A stretch of DNA of 64,000 bases from NCBI RefSeq assembly GCF_042453785.1, contig NC_091664.1, forward strand, positions 29,808,501 to 29,872,500, given 5' to 3'. A model generated the notes under the pieces. The model ran no database searches, was not told the origin of the DNA, and was given only the letters and a program-made list of their open reading frames with translations. This document shows, piece by piece, positions 21,501 to 31,813 of this stretch. The translations under genes and the position numbers were made by a program. Numbering within the stretch: the stretch's first letter is position 1; every line of letters begins with the position of its first letter. The DNA comes from Malus domestica (Eukaryota; Streptophyta; Magnoliopsida; Rosales; Rosaceae).

Positions 21501-23180
21501 TTTAATTTAACGTATTGTTTAATCGCGTCATTTGGCGGGTGCGAAAATGCTTGGCAAGAACAGAAGTTGGTTTCGGAGAATTTTGATTGTATGATGTAGG
21601 ACGTCGGAGAGCTTTATGATTTAATGATTAGTTGATGCTTATTGCGTATGCTGAAATTTTGTCTTCGCTCTTCAGATGATCCGCTTGTCATATCTGTCTT
21701 GGACGGATGCAATCTTCGACTGTTTTTAGAGGACGAGGATGATTTTGCAATGTTAGCGGAGAATCTGTTCACTGATCTGGATGTAGAAGATAAAGGAAAG
21801 ATCAACAAGAAGGAGATCCGGAATGCGCTTGCTCACATGGGAGTTGAGATGGGCGTTCCTCCCGTTTCAGGTTTATCTTGAATTCATTGCTTTGGTTGTT
21901 GATTCTATGATATACATATCGCTGATTTTTCTGCAACTGAATTATAAATTCTGCACAGAAATTAAATTAGAGTTGTCTTGAATGGTTCTCTAAAATGTTC
22001 TCGTATGATTCAAGCACTTCTTTTGCTAAAAAGAAGAATAAGACTGCACTACGTTCGGTCCATGAGTAGCTTGTTTGTTGGGAGATATTACCGGGACTGC
22101 ATTCGTAATTTCCGTTTGCAAATCAAGAATTACTACAAGTTGTTGTCACATTTATTCGTTAGTGTAAATTTTGAGCGATTCTAACAACTAACGTCCATTC
22201 GTGTGAACTTAGGTTTGTGGCATATTATATCTACATGCATATGCATGATCTTTTGCTCACATGCTTTGTTCTATGCATATGGGACAAATCACATGGATTC
22301 TCATCACCCGTTCCTTCCTAAATTGCATCGCTTATCCAATCGAGTGTCTTAGTTTTTATAGAGTTGATAATTCACAAGGTGCAATTCAACAGAATTTCCT
22401 CCTCTAAGTGATATCTTGACAAAACACAAAGCTGATGGGGATGAAGAATTGGGCCAAGCACAATTTGCTCAGCTACTCCAGCCTGTCCTGCAGGAACTAG
22501 CCGAGGCCCTGGCCAAAAAGCATGTTGTTATCATCCAGAGTGTCAAGATTGTAAATGGTTCCAAGCTAAGAAAGGTAGTTCTTTTTCCCCGTTGTTTTAT
22601 ACGGTACCCCCTTGTTATCTAGCGAACTAAAAGAAATTTGCTTAACATTGGTAACCAGGTTGACCTAAAATTTCAAACAGTTCGGATAACTCTGATCCAC
22701 CTCGAGTCAATGGGGTTCTATAATTTTCCTTGATGGAAACAATTAAGTCTTGTCTCGGGTCTTTTTTGGATTCGAAAGCTCTAAGGACTTTAGTCTTTGT
22801 TGGCACTAGCCTAAATATATGTTTGTCAATTATTTCAATGAGCCTCTAATAGACTGACGAAAACTATGCAGTTTTTGGCTGATGAGAAGCAATTGAAAAA
22901 TGTGGTTGAGAAGATATTGCAAGAAGAGCACCATGGAAAGGACGGATTGGGGAATGCAGATAAAATTAGGAGTTTTCTTGAGAAAAATGGGCAAGAGTTG
23001 GGTCTGCCACCATACGAACCCGAGGCAGTTACTCTTTTGTATGATGCAGTGTTTGCTGATCTAAGCGCAGATAAGAGTGCTCCGGAAGTAGGTCAAGATG
23101 AATGTGGAAATCTTGTGAAGGAGATACTCGAGGAATTCGCAGATCAGCTAGAAGCGAGTCCTGTTTTTTGTGATGCTTGA
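15536..23180 (+). CDS. EF-hand domain protein (plant Ca2+-binding family), four exons
   Basis: Exons 15,536-15,824, 21,676-21,870, 22,393-22,574 and 22,872-23,180 join in frame with GT-AG introns and encode 324 aa. Exon 1 starts MSDGALTVLDGSHL and is preceded by a CT-rich leader. Exon 2 holds the clearest EF hand: FTDLDVEDKGKINKKE, with a loop at about D132-E143. It has D at 1, G at 6, I at 8 and E at 12, but Lys at 5, so Ca2+ affinity may be weak. The C-terminal half has a second, degenerate EF-like region (FADLSADKSAPEVGQDE). There is no signal peptide or membrane segment. It looks like a conserved plant EF-hand protein of unknown role; I do not give a symbol. Intron 1 is 5.85 kb because a composite repeat sits in it. 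Sequence just after the stop (23,240 on) is repeated at 43,009, marking the tandem duplication edge. Confidence 0.88.
15825..16525 (+). other. 5' part of EF-hand gene intron 1
   Basis: This is intronic sequence with no gene. 16,126-16,400 has a GGTTCATC word and a promoter-like stretch (TATATATTTGCTC, then TTTTTATAGGC). It could be a remnant of an LTR, but I see no paired copy. Confidence 0.4.
16526..16594 (+). mobile_element. Terminal fragment of the TTCTAAAAATC transposon family
   Basis: ATTCTAAAAATC followed by GTCTAGGC, GGCGCTAAGCGGCTGG and CGTCCCGATTA resembles the left end of the 1.07-kb insertion at 34,295-35,365 (GTTCTAAAAATCGGTCTAGG, ending CGTCGGGATTA). Only about 70 bp remain before the RTE tail. 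Confidence 0.5.
16595..17200 (-). mobile_element. RTE LINE 3' fragment with TTG tail
   Basis: The minus-strand 3' end shows the RTE tail (read on plus as ACAACAACAAATCC, then CCCACTAAGTGGGGTCGGC). The fragment covers the C-terminal coding part ([40 protein letters not shown]), which carries frame breaks. At about 17,200 it stops abruptly inside the coding region, where the coiled-coil element begins with TGTGATCTTCGC. Confidence 0.85.
18732..19384 (+). repeat. 217-bp tandem repeat, three units, in the copy B leader
   Basis: Units begin TCTCTTCGAT at 18,732, 18,951 and 19,168 and end with TTCCTTTACCC. Each includes GTAATCATGTTGGGAG, CTCTCGAGATTCG, CTCGAATGTGAGTAAAGG and CCTTGCCACGAAGCACA. Copy A has one unit (about 1,531-1,750), so the expansion is specific to copy B. 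Confidence 0.88.
20015..20689 (+). CDS. Intact coiled-coil protein of the composite repeat, unknown family
   Basis: 225 codons (224 aa) run from the ATG of MSGPSDRRFDLNL to the TGA after TSPKQPL. This is the same frame as the broken copy at 2,447-3,121, but here the stop position is CAG (Gln). It has a short N-terminal region with FDLNLVEEAAPP, a middle VMKNDMTAAVVARNLL, a likely coiled coil (TRQVESLAAEVMSL, then GLKHENKQLHRLAHDY), then GLFQRHLLPSSSG and a Pro/Ser/Glu-rich tail with repeated EAPND. There is no signal peptide, membrane segment or enzymatic motif. Transcription would be in the same direction as the host gene, inside its intron. I do not recognise the family. It may be a truncated element structural protein or a captured host coiled coil. 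Whether it is expressed cannot be judged here. Confidence 0.6.
   Translation: MSGPSDRRFDLNLVEEAAPPSPDNIWRPSFVSPTGPLTVGDSVMKNDMTAAVVARNLLTPKDNRLLSKRSDELSVKDSLALSVQCAGSVSNMAQRLFARTRQVESLAAEVMSLKHEIRGLKHENKQLHRLAHDYATNMKRKLDQMKESDGQVLLDHQRFVGLFQRHLLPSSSGAVPRNEAPNDQSLMPPPSRVLSSTEAPNDPTPVPSLSGALPTAETSPKQPL
20959..21396 (-). mobile_element. RTE LINE 3' fragment fused to copy B
   Basis: The RTE 3' end (CACTGAGTGGGATCGGC, 20,961 on) continues through the C-terminal coding sequence ([34 protein letters not shown]; frame broken near 21,110) and stops at 21,396 in CTTGAGCTTCAG. It lacks the TTG tail, just like copy A. The junction with the coiled-coil element is the same in both copies. Confidence 0.85.
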
Positions 23181-23774
23181 TCATCCAGTCTCAACCGGCA
23201 GAGCTTCTTGTTTGTGCAGATAACTCGTTTATTCACGTGTTTTTGAATCCATACAGCCAAAATACGAACGATATTACGGATTGTGAATCATAGCATGGTT
23301 GGTTTAAGGTGAATTTCACTACTTTAAGCCTTTTTTGAGTGACTGAATAACTACATTACAGAGTTTACTAAACATAAAACAAGGATCTGATGCAGATTGC
23401 TTTCGAGTTTCACCGCATTGTGTTCTTATTGTTTGGCATCGGATTATCGACATGGAAACGATTCTCGTGCTAGCAATTCACGGACGTTGTTCGGTTCGAT
23501 TTGGTTTAAGGTTCAAACTATCTTACCAAATGGATTCATTTGGTGACTGGTTTGGTTCAGTAAAATAATGTCAAGTGTAAATAGTAGAATGAATATGGTC
23601 GTTTTCTTGTACACCAAACTAAATCGAATCAATCTAATTACGGTTCTGTTCGGTTCGATTCAAGACTACACCTCTCACGTAAAAAAACCAAACAAAATTG
23701 TTCGAATTGATCAAGTGCAAATATTGAACCAAATTATTCGAATCAGTTTTTATTTCTTTATTTTTATCTCTTAT

Positions 23775-25554
23775 TGTTGAGCAAAAAATTATACACAATA
23801 TGTAAACAAATAATTTACTCGACATAATTTCACCCTCGTTTATTTTTTAAAGAGAATTTTATTAATTTGAGTTCAACCCTCGAATCAGTTTTTCCTTTTC
23901 TCTTCCTTTGCACCTTCCCTCTCCAATAGGTTTCGTAGGAATTCAATCCTATTTGACATAGGACTTTGAAAACATTAAAGCTGGACCTTTTTTCATTGTG
24001 AAAAACACTTGTTTGACTTGTATTTCCTTTGAGTTTTTAGACAACCCAGTGGAGGTAATGGAGTCATCCATTTTTCCTCTTTCCTTTTCTTGGTTTTGGA
24101 ACCTCTGTCACTTTGTATCCATGCCTGCTTTCTTTCTCTTTTTGTTGTTTACTTATATCTTTTGCTCAACAGATTACAGAACAGCGAGTACTTGCTTTCA
24201 TATTTATGAAAATATAAAAGCAAGTGGCAGAGCACCATTTTTTTTTATAAACGCCTTTTCAGGCTTTTATAGTCAGACTTTCTTTCAAAAGAAACCACAT
24301 GATTTTATGTTGCAGAGCTGTGGCATTTTAAAGTTGCCACGTGAGTGTCTTTCCCATTTGATTTGGGGAGCCCTTATTGCTTCTATGTGAATTTGAATTC
24401 TTCTAAGTCCAGTAGATAAAAATAAAAAACATACTCCTGCAATAATTTATCTTTTCGTGGGATTCAAGCCACATAGGCTCTGTTCAGAGCGGCCCTTTTT
24501 TTTATAATCTTTTGGATTTTCAATCCCATTTAACATGGGACTTTAGGTCCCGAGCCTATGTCCAATTTGTCAGCAAGCTTTTTTTTTTCTTCCCCTCTTT
24601 GAAGACTTGAATTTTCCAAGTCTTGAATAGTACTGCACGGCCGTCGGGTATGGCTGCAGGAACTTCACAGAGAGCTTTCGAGCTTCTGCAATCTGTTTTA
24701 AAGTGCAACTTTAGAGCCACTTCCGCTGCATCCTTGGACCTGGGGACTTTTTCTTTCCTCAAATTCTTGGCTTTCTTGCCTTCGAATGTCTTCTTCCGGA
24801 GGACTGCCAAAGACAACGGTTGAAGAGCGGTGGTGTTGCGATTTGGTTGCTGCAATGCAGTGATCACTTAGACTTGGTTGAAAGTTCACGGGGTGGTTTA
24901 GACCATCCTGAAGAAATTCATGGGATTGACAGTAGCGGCATGGAGCACTTGGATTTGATTGGAACTTCACGAGATGCTTTAGACCATCCCGAAGAAATTC
25001 ATGGAATTGACAGCAACGACAAAGAGCTAGGTTGTGGTGGAGATGGAGGACCGTAGGAGTTGGGGGATTCCCTGACCGTTGGTGGTTGCTTTTGAAATTT
25101 CCAGAGCTCCATTTTTTTTCCTTGCATCGGGGAATGGAAGAGGTTGAAGAAGCAAAGTGCTTCTTTTCTTCCTTCCTACAAAGCAGAGAGAGAACCAACC
25201 CAAAACAGAGATTAAAAAGAATGAAATGGTTTATACCTTCAAATGCTTTGTAGCTTTTCCTGCTCTTTATTCTTGCGTGTAGCACTTGATCTTTTCTTCT
25301 TCTTTTTTCTTTGTTTCTCTTTTGCCTTTGCTCTCTTGCTTTGCCTCTCCTCCTCTGTCGTCTTCACTGTGCTTTTCAATTTCTACAGCGTTTTATTGTC
25401 ATTATCCTCCCCTTTGCTTTGGCTTGGTGCCTTTTATAGGCGAACAATGGAAGCGGAAGTTATGGTTAATGGGTGAGTGCTACCACGTACGCTACACATT
25501 GGGATACCTGTAGAAAACCACCCACGTCTCTAGTTGTGAAGCGATTTTATTATC

Positions 25555-25591
<37 letters not shown>

Positions 25592-25734
25592 AGGATAAAA
25601 ATCAACAATCTCCATATTGTTTTCACTCCTTAGAAGTAGGCACTTGCAATCCTCACACATCCCCACACGTCTACTCCACTTATTTTATATTTTTATTTAT
25701 TTATTTTTACTTTGTGAAAATATATGGTTCAACA
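23775..25734. mobile_element. LTR-type insertion of 1.96 kb (solo LTR or small LTR element)
   Basis: It is absent from unit 2, which gives a clean empty site. It begins TGTTGAGC and ends TTCAACA, a TG...CA pair with a 6-bp inverted end. It is flanked by CTTAT (23,770-23,774) and CTCAT (25,735-25,739); unit 2 has one CTTAT at this site. That is the signature of an LTR element with a 5-bp target duplication. No pol motifs are visible, so it is a large solo LTR or a non-autonomous element. It contains an open stretch at 24,820-25,056 with two ~26-residue repeats around LDHPEEIHGIDS. A TA microsatellite lies near 25,557-25,589. Confidence 0.7.
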
Positions 25735-25924
25735 CTCATATTTCATAATATTTCTGTCTTTTCCGTCACGTGACTTGCGAGTGAGAGACAAAAATCTTCT
25801 TTAATATCAAAATACTTTTGGCACTAAGTAGATTACTTGTGAAACACCACATACGATGCACAATTTTACACGTGAACGACCGATACCGCTGCAGATGGCA
25901 AAGGCAGAGCCACATGTGAAGAAG

Positions 25925-26143
25925 GGACAAGGATTGTCTGCCCTCCTTGTTTTCGTGCCCTTCTATGCTTTTTCGTTTGTATGGTCATGGTTAAACTACA
26001 TCAACATTTTATATTATTATTCATTTTTATCTTATTATCTCTATAAAAAATAATATAAAATGTTGACGTAGCTTAACCGTGACCACACAAAACAGAAGAG
26101 CACGGCAGAGCACGAGAATAAGGAGGGCAGACAATCTTTGTCC
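25925..26143. mobile_element. Hairpin MITE, 219 bp, with 9-bp target duplication
   Basis: Nearly the whole element is an inverted repeat. It starts GGACAAGGATTGTCTGCC and its reverse complement starts GGACAAAGATTGTCTGCC. The arms run about 95 bases each. Flanks are GTGAAGAAG (25,916-25,924) and GTAAAGAAG (26,144-26,152). Unit 2 of the duplication has a single GTGAAGAAT here. A 9-bp duplication suggests a Mutator-like MITE. Confidence 0.88.
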
Positions 26144-26379
26144 GTAAAGAAGGGCCAAGATGTGATTGATGTGTGTCCCAAAATCCTCGGTGGATTTGGT
26201 CGAGCCAATTGGTAGCTACAAGCCTACAAAGTCATATAGACATTACATTCAGGAAAATATCTTCCATAGACGTTACATTCAAGAAAATATCTTCACCGAC
26301 GTTTTAATTCAATAATATATTTTTACGTGTAAATATTTTTTGACATATTCTATGATGGAATTAGAATCTGAACCTTGAG

Positions 26380-27611
26380 CGGTTCAGTATTAAAGATTTA
26401 AGTTTTTTAAATAGAAACATAACATAAAAAGTACAAACAAAAAATCAATTTATTCACTAAGACATTTATGGATTTATTATTGTCAATCAAATCACGTACG
26501 CCCATGCCAACATATGCGAAGCAAAAATATCCATGTATTAGACATGGGATCCCCTTGTGTTGCTGGTGAGTCTTTAACGGTAACAAATCTGCCACGTTAG
26601 TGTCCAAAGTTTCTAGCCACGGACTCCTCCCGTCCGTCAACACTAACATCATCCTTCACCATCTACAAGTTGCCAAATTTGAAATGATTGAATTGCATTG
26701 ATATAATTTCTTATGCTTCAAAGAATTTAATCAGTACATATCTTGTAAACTTGATCTGGAACACGATTGCGACACTCATATTTTATATTCTTAAACTTTT
26801 CTTCTCGATTCTAGCCACGAAATTGAATAAATTAACGACGGATCGATGAAACAGAATCATGCGCAAAAAGACAAAAGGAGAGTGTAAAAATCACTTCCCT
26901 ATAATATGTATTCAAGTTTTGAGCTTGATTGAGATGCACAACGTTTTTACAACGAACGATAAATACTTGGCTATCTGTGGTGATATATCCTTCTTTTTCT
27001 ATATTTCTCATTATGTGAGAGGAATATATCTTTGATTGTATGCAAAAAGTAGAGGGATATGTTCTAATAATATAATGGTTGGAGCCACCAAAAAGATGGA
27101 GCTCCAAATCTTGAGAGATTTATCAGTATGCAATGAACATAGCATGATTCATCAAGTTTTATAATACAAGTAGTTTGATACTTGGAAAAAAAAACACCCT
27201 CTAATCACTCGTATCGTGATACTCAGTGTACCTAGTCATGTTTTCGGCTTCCAGCAACTTTGTTAGTTGTAAATAACAAGAAGACAGCAACAAGAAGCAT
27301 AAACCCTACCAAATCTTGAAAAGCAATATCCTTTGAATACTCTTGGAAAGGAAGGGGGTTACGAATTACAGGCAGAAACAAGCAGAAGTAAAGCTACCAA
27401 AGATCAATTTTTGCAAGCATAGAACAGCATAATTCAGACAAGAATATTGCAGATGGCACGCTGGTTGAAAGCGGCCGGTCTCAACATTCGGGCAAGATCG
27501 CGGTATTGAACCCGAAACAAAATCTTATTCGGGAAATAGAGTACAACACATAAACCGAAATATGATTCAAAAAGGGAAACAAAATACAAGGGCACTCCTA
27601 AGATAGAAGAT
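26380..27611. other. Gene-free flank downstream of GME copy 1
   Basis: 26,700-27,611 is shared with unit 2 (45,530-46,473) and is GME 3' flanking DNA with no coding motif. 26,380-26,700 has no counterpart in unit 2, where an L1 fragment lies instead. Confidence 0.55.
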
Positions 27612-27614
27612 TTA

Positions 27615-29568
27615 GGGCAAGTTTGGTATTACTGTGCTTTGAAAAAAAACTGCTGTGAGAATAAGCGGTTGTGAAATAAATCAGCAGAGTGTTTGGTAAA
27701 CTTTTTTGTAAAAGTGCTTTTGGAAAAGAAAAAAAGCAGTCTGATAGTGGGTCTTTTCATTAAAGGAGCATTGTAGCTCCGTGTGCTTTGAAAAAAAACC
27801 AGTTTTCCAAAGCTGCAAATAGCAGCTTCAGCTTTTTCCTTTGATTTCAGCTTATTCTCACAGCAGCTTCCAAAATAAGCTATTTTTTTTTCAGTTTACC
27901 AAACACCTAAAACCCTCACAGCTTTTTTTCATGGGTGCTTTTTTTTAAGCACCTCACTCCCAAACCACCCCTTAGTACTGATTTAATACTGATGTGCTTT
28001 TTAAAAAAATGGATATAAATTCAACTTCAGTTTTGTTTTCCACAGTTTTGGATGAAAAAAAGCTGAAAGTTCAAAGCAACAAAAGCTAGCTTTGAAAAAT
28101 CGGCTTTTTTTGCTTCCATAGCTTCTGCGCAAACCTAATTTGCAAGAGGCATTGAGCCCTTTAATGAAACTTTCAAACATCCAAAATGACATTAAACAAT
28201 TAAATAATTACACATAATACCAACTGGAAAACGTCGCCGACTCTTCCTCGTCGATCTCGCCACAACGCCGTTCACTCCCAGCTTCAACAATCACCGTTAT
28301 TGACCTTAGATCCATACCCTAGGACATTGTTTCTGCCTCTGTTCTTCCCCCCATCTCTTGTCCGTCCTCTCTCACTCCCATGCCGACAAAATCGCGCCGA
28401 GAAATACCATCATCTTTTCTGGCAAGGACCAAATTCGGTTTTGGTATTACATATTTGTCCAGATTTCCTAGATTGCACCGCTTACTAGCGACTGATTTTC
28501 GTATTTTTGCAAATTATGATATCCCAAATTGCCCAGACAAACACCAAAACTCAATTATTCCAAATACCCAAAATTAAATACTGGAAACTACTTCGTATGA
28601 TCAAATTCACACTATACAGTTTCAAAAATAAAAAATGATTAGACCATGTATGTAGTGCAAATCAGATGACATGTGAGAGAGATTGATGAACGAAGCACAA
28701 AATAAAAAAGAAGAAGACAGAGCAAAAAAATAAAAATTGAGAAAATTGGGGTTGTAGGGGAGACTTCTAGTGAAATGTTTTTGGTTTTTGGAAAGTCTGA
28801 TTCAGTAGTGGGGTAGTGGGACAGACTTCTCGATGCGGATGGAGAAAACAAAGGGGGAATACTTAAGAAAATTAAAGGGTAAAGTACAAAAAACTACATC
28901 AACTATTGGTGTCACGACACTTTTATATCTCATCTTTAGAATTTGGTCTAATGTTATACCTTTCTTTACTTGGCCGTTTACTTTTCAATTAAATGCTAAC
29001 GTGTCTTGATTCACATCCCACTTTATATTAAAAAAATCATTAAAATATTATTAAAAACTATACAAAAAAATTATTTGTCCCTCTCCTTCCCCCCCCCCCC
29101 CCCAATCTTCATCTTCTTTCCCCCACCTGCAACCCCCAACAAAAAACCTAAAAAAAAAAAAAAAAAACAAATGTCTTCCCCCCCCCCCCCCAACCCCCTC
29201 TCTCAGCATTTAACTGAAAAGTAAACGACCAAATAACGAAAGGTATAACATTAGACCAAATTCTATAGATTAGGTATAACATTGTCAATTTTAAAAGATG
29301 AGGTATAAAAATATCGTAACACCAATAATTGATGTAGTTTTTTGTACATTACCCAAAATTATATTAATAACACATCTAGTATTATAACTTTTTTTATCAT
29401 TTCACACAGTCACACTGTTTTACATAAAAGTTTCCTATACACTATAATACTGCTTTTTGAGCACTTTACAAAAAAGTTTATCAAACACTCTCCTGCTTTA
29501 TTTCACAGCTGCTTATTCTCACATCACAGCAGAATTTTTTTCAAAGCACAACAATACCAAACCAGCCC
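27615..29568. mobile_element. Nest of TTA-flanked (Tourist/Harbinger-like) MITEs
   Basis: Unit 2 has a single TTA at this site; unit 1 has TTA (27,612-27,614) and TTA (29,569-29,571) around 1.95 kb. The outer ends are inverted: GGGCAAGTTTGGTATTACTG on the left, and GGGCTGGTTTGGTATTGTTG as the reverse complement of the right. A complete smaller copy appears to span 27,615-27,971, also flanked by TTA (27,972-27,974) and ending in CCAAACCACCCC. So two related MITEs or one nested pair are present, with host-like filler and a different MITE (28,875-29,354) between them. The 3-bp TTA duplication suggests PIF/Harbinger. Confidence 0.7.
28875..29354. mobile_element. MITE with long terminal inverted repeats
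   Basis: The left end GGGTAAAGTACAAAAAACTA and the reverse complement of the right end GGGTAATGTACAAAAAACTA pair. Pairing continues through CATCAA(C/T)TATTGGTGT and further segments (GGTCTAATGTTATACCTTTC). Flanks AAAATTA (28,868-28,874 and 29,355-29,361) form a likely target duplication. The centre has two C runs (about 29,092-29,103 and 29,180-29,190) and an A run. They may be hard to sequence. Confidence 0.75.
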
Positions 29569-29717
29569 TTAATCTAAGAAACTAGATGTACAATGTAAAG
29601 GGGAATAAAAGCTTCCCTGCTTATTGTCCCTGTACATAGATACGCGCGGCAATATCATAACCAGACCTGCTGAATACTATATTTTTCCAGCGCAGTTTCA
29701 AGGCTGTTCCGAACACT

Positions 29718-31810
29718 TCATTCTTTACCATCAGCAGCAAGCAGCGAACCAAGTTGAACTGGGGCTTGGGTTCCGACAACCTTAGATGAGCCATACACCG
29801 AGAGGTCAGCACCTTGTGCCTTCTCTTTCTCAATCTGTTCCTTGATCCAGAAGTATGTAATTCTCAGACCATCCTACACGAGTAAAAAGAAAATGTATGT
29901 TCAAATTATGCCGTAAACAGAGAGCAAACACAAATTCAACATCAATAACTCCCGACTTTATGGAATCTTGGTGGCATTAAGAAACTGCAGAATGGGTACT
30001 CTCATGCTGTTTACCTTCAACCTTATGGTAGGAGCCCAACCAAGTTTCTCTTTGATCAGTGTGTTGTCCGAGTTACGACCACGGACACCCTCTGGCCCCG
30101 GAATGTGCTGGATAGGCAGCTTCTTGTCCTCAAAGCTAAGAACCATCTCAGCCATCTCATTCATGCTAACCATCTCATCACTTCCAATATTCAGTGGCTC
30201 GCGGAAGTCTGACTTCGTCAACCTATATCATAAAAGAGAAGACATATATATTACAAATTATAAAGGGGTTTGCATGTGAAACACTACATATACCTAATAA
30301 AATTTGGCCCAAGAAAAACAAATAATGGAAGTTTTTGTACAAGGGCCACGTTAATCTACCATACAATGTTGTAAGGTTCTGAAGAAATGAATCGAACGCA
30401 TAACAAAAAGAGATTTCAACAATGTAATATATTCATTTGTCTTCATATCTATCACTCTCATCCAATTACTCGCAAAACGCCCTCATAACACTTTCAGCAA
30501 GAACTTACACTATAATAATGCAAAGATTCAAAATCAAATCCTTCAAGGTTTAAGTTATATGCTGACTTTATCATAATCAACTGAACTAGACTCCACAAAG
30601 CCTTGTGAAACAGAAAAAACAATTGACAACATCTAAGAAAGTCAAAGAATTTTGAAGCTTAAAGCCTCAAAAGAAGTGTTTTCGGCTAGAAAGTTTGGAG
30701 CGAAAAAGTAGTAATAACAATAAGGTTCTTACCGAAGAACACCTTCTACACATTCATCAATAAAAGTAAAGGATCGGGTCTGAAGTCCATCTCCCCACAT
30801 CTCAAACTTTTCAGTGGCAGTGAGTGCCTTTCTGCAAAAAGCAGCAGGAGCCTTCTCCCTTCCACCTATAAGGAAGCAACAAAACTAGGCCAAAAAGCAA
30901 AAAGGCCATGCATACATGTCAGCTATAATTGCAATTCAAGTCACCTTTCCAGGTTCCAAATGGACCATAAGTGTTGTGGAACCTTCCAATACGGCACTCA
31001 ATTCCAAAGTCTTTTGTGTAGTGCTTGCACAATTCCTCAGTTGCAAGCTTCTGCAAGCCATAAGCATCTTGAGGCTGCAAATAAAGGCAAGAAGAGTAAA
31101 TTCATTTAACACAATTAGTACTAGAGCAAAAAATCATAACCGTAATGTTATATACCTCCGCAGGCCAAGCATCAGACTCCTTCAGGCTCACATTGGTTTC
31201 CAGCTGCTTAAATTCAGGATAAATACAAGCACTTGAAGCATAGAAAAACCTGCAGAAACCCATATAACAGATAGAGAATTTGAGTATTTGAGTATATCTT
31301 TAAAGCATTTTGGAGATAAAATCCAAATTTTCGAACTCAAACAATAGTTACAATATGAATTCATACATCTCAGTCAAAATACGACTTTAGGACAACAAAC
31401 CTCTTCACATCATTGATCCGAGAAGCCTCAACCATGTTGAAGCAAATCATGGTATTATTATAAAAGATGACGGAATGGTTGGACTGAATGAAGCCCATTC
31501 CGCCCATATCAGCTGCGAGGTTGAACACATGGTCAACATTCTTAGTAACCTTCAAGCAATTATCCATAACCCTGAGGTCAGCAAGATGGAATTCATGGCA
31601 GAAGATGTCTTCAGTCATGTAGTCATTCTTCTTCCAGTCAGAAGCAATGATGTAATGACCCTCATTCTTCAATCTCCGGGCAATGTGGGAGGCGACAAAG
31701 CCACCTGCCCCAGTGATGGAAATTCGGAGCTTTTCAGAAGGCCAATAAGGCTCCCTCTCGAGGTTCTCGTAGGTGTACGCACCATACTTAGTATCACCAG
31801 CAGTTCCCAT
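29718..31810 (-). CDS. GME: GDP-mannose 3,5-epimerase, copy 1
   Basis: GME converts GDP-D-mannose to GDP-L-galactose (and GDP-L-gulose) in the cytosol. It feeds ascorbate synthesis and L-galactose for pectin. Coding exons (minus) are 31,401-31,810, 31,156-31,249, 30,945-31,074, 30,733-30,865, 30,015-30,222 and 29,718-29,873. All have GT-AG introns and encode 376 aa, one less than Arabidopsis GME. Seen are the NAD-binding ITGAGGFVASH, catalytic Cys145 in SSACIYPEF, Tyr173/Lys177 in AYGLQK, Lys216 in GREKAPAAF, and Arg305. So the core catalytic residues remain. It differs from copy 2 at 12 residues. At 11 of these copy 2 has the residue I recall for Arabidopsis, so copy 1 is the diverged one (for example I203T in FHNTYG, S123C, E176Q). 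It could still be active or be drifting. Confidence 0.93.
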
Positions 31811-31813
31811 TCT

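Noticed and set aside
25557-25589. TA tract as a replication or structural signal
   Set aside because: Simple microsatellite within the LTR-type insertion; nothing else supports a role.
29006-29224. Pro/Lys-rich frame over poly-C and poly-A runs
   Set aside because: Low-complexity centre of a MITE; not a gene.
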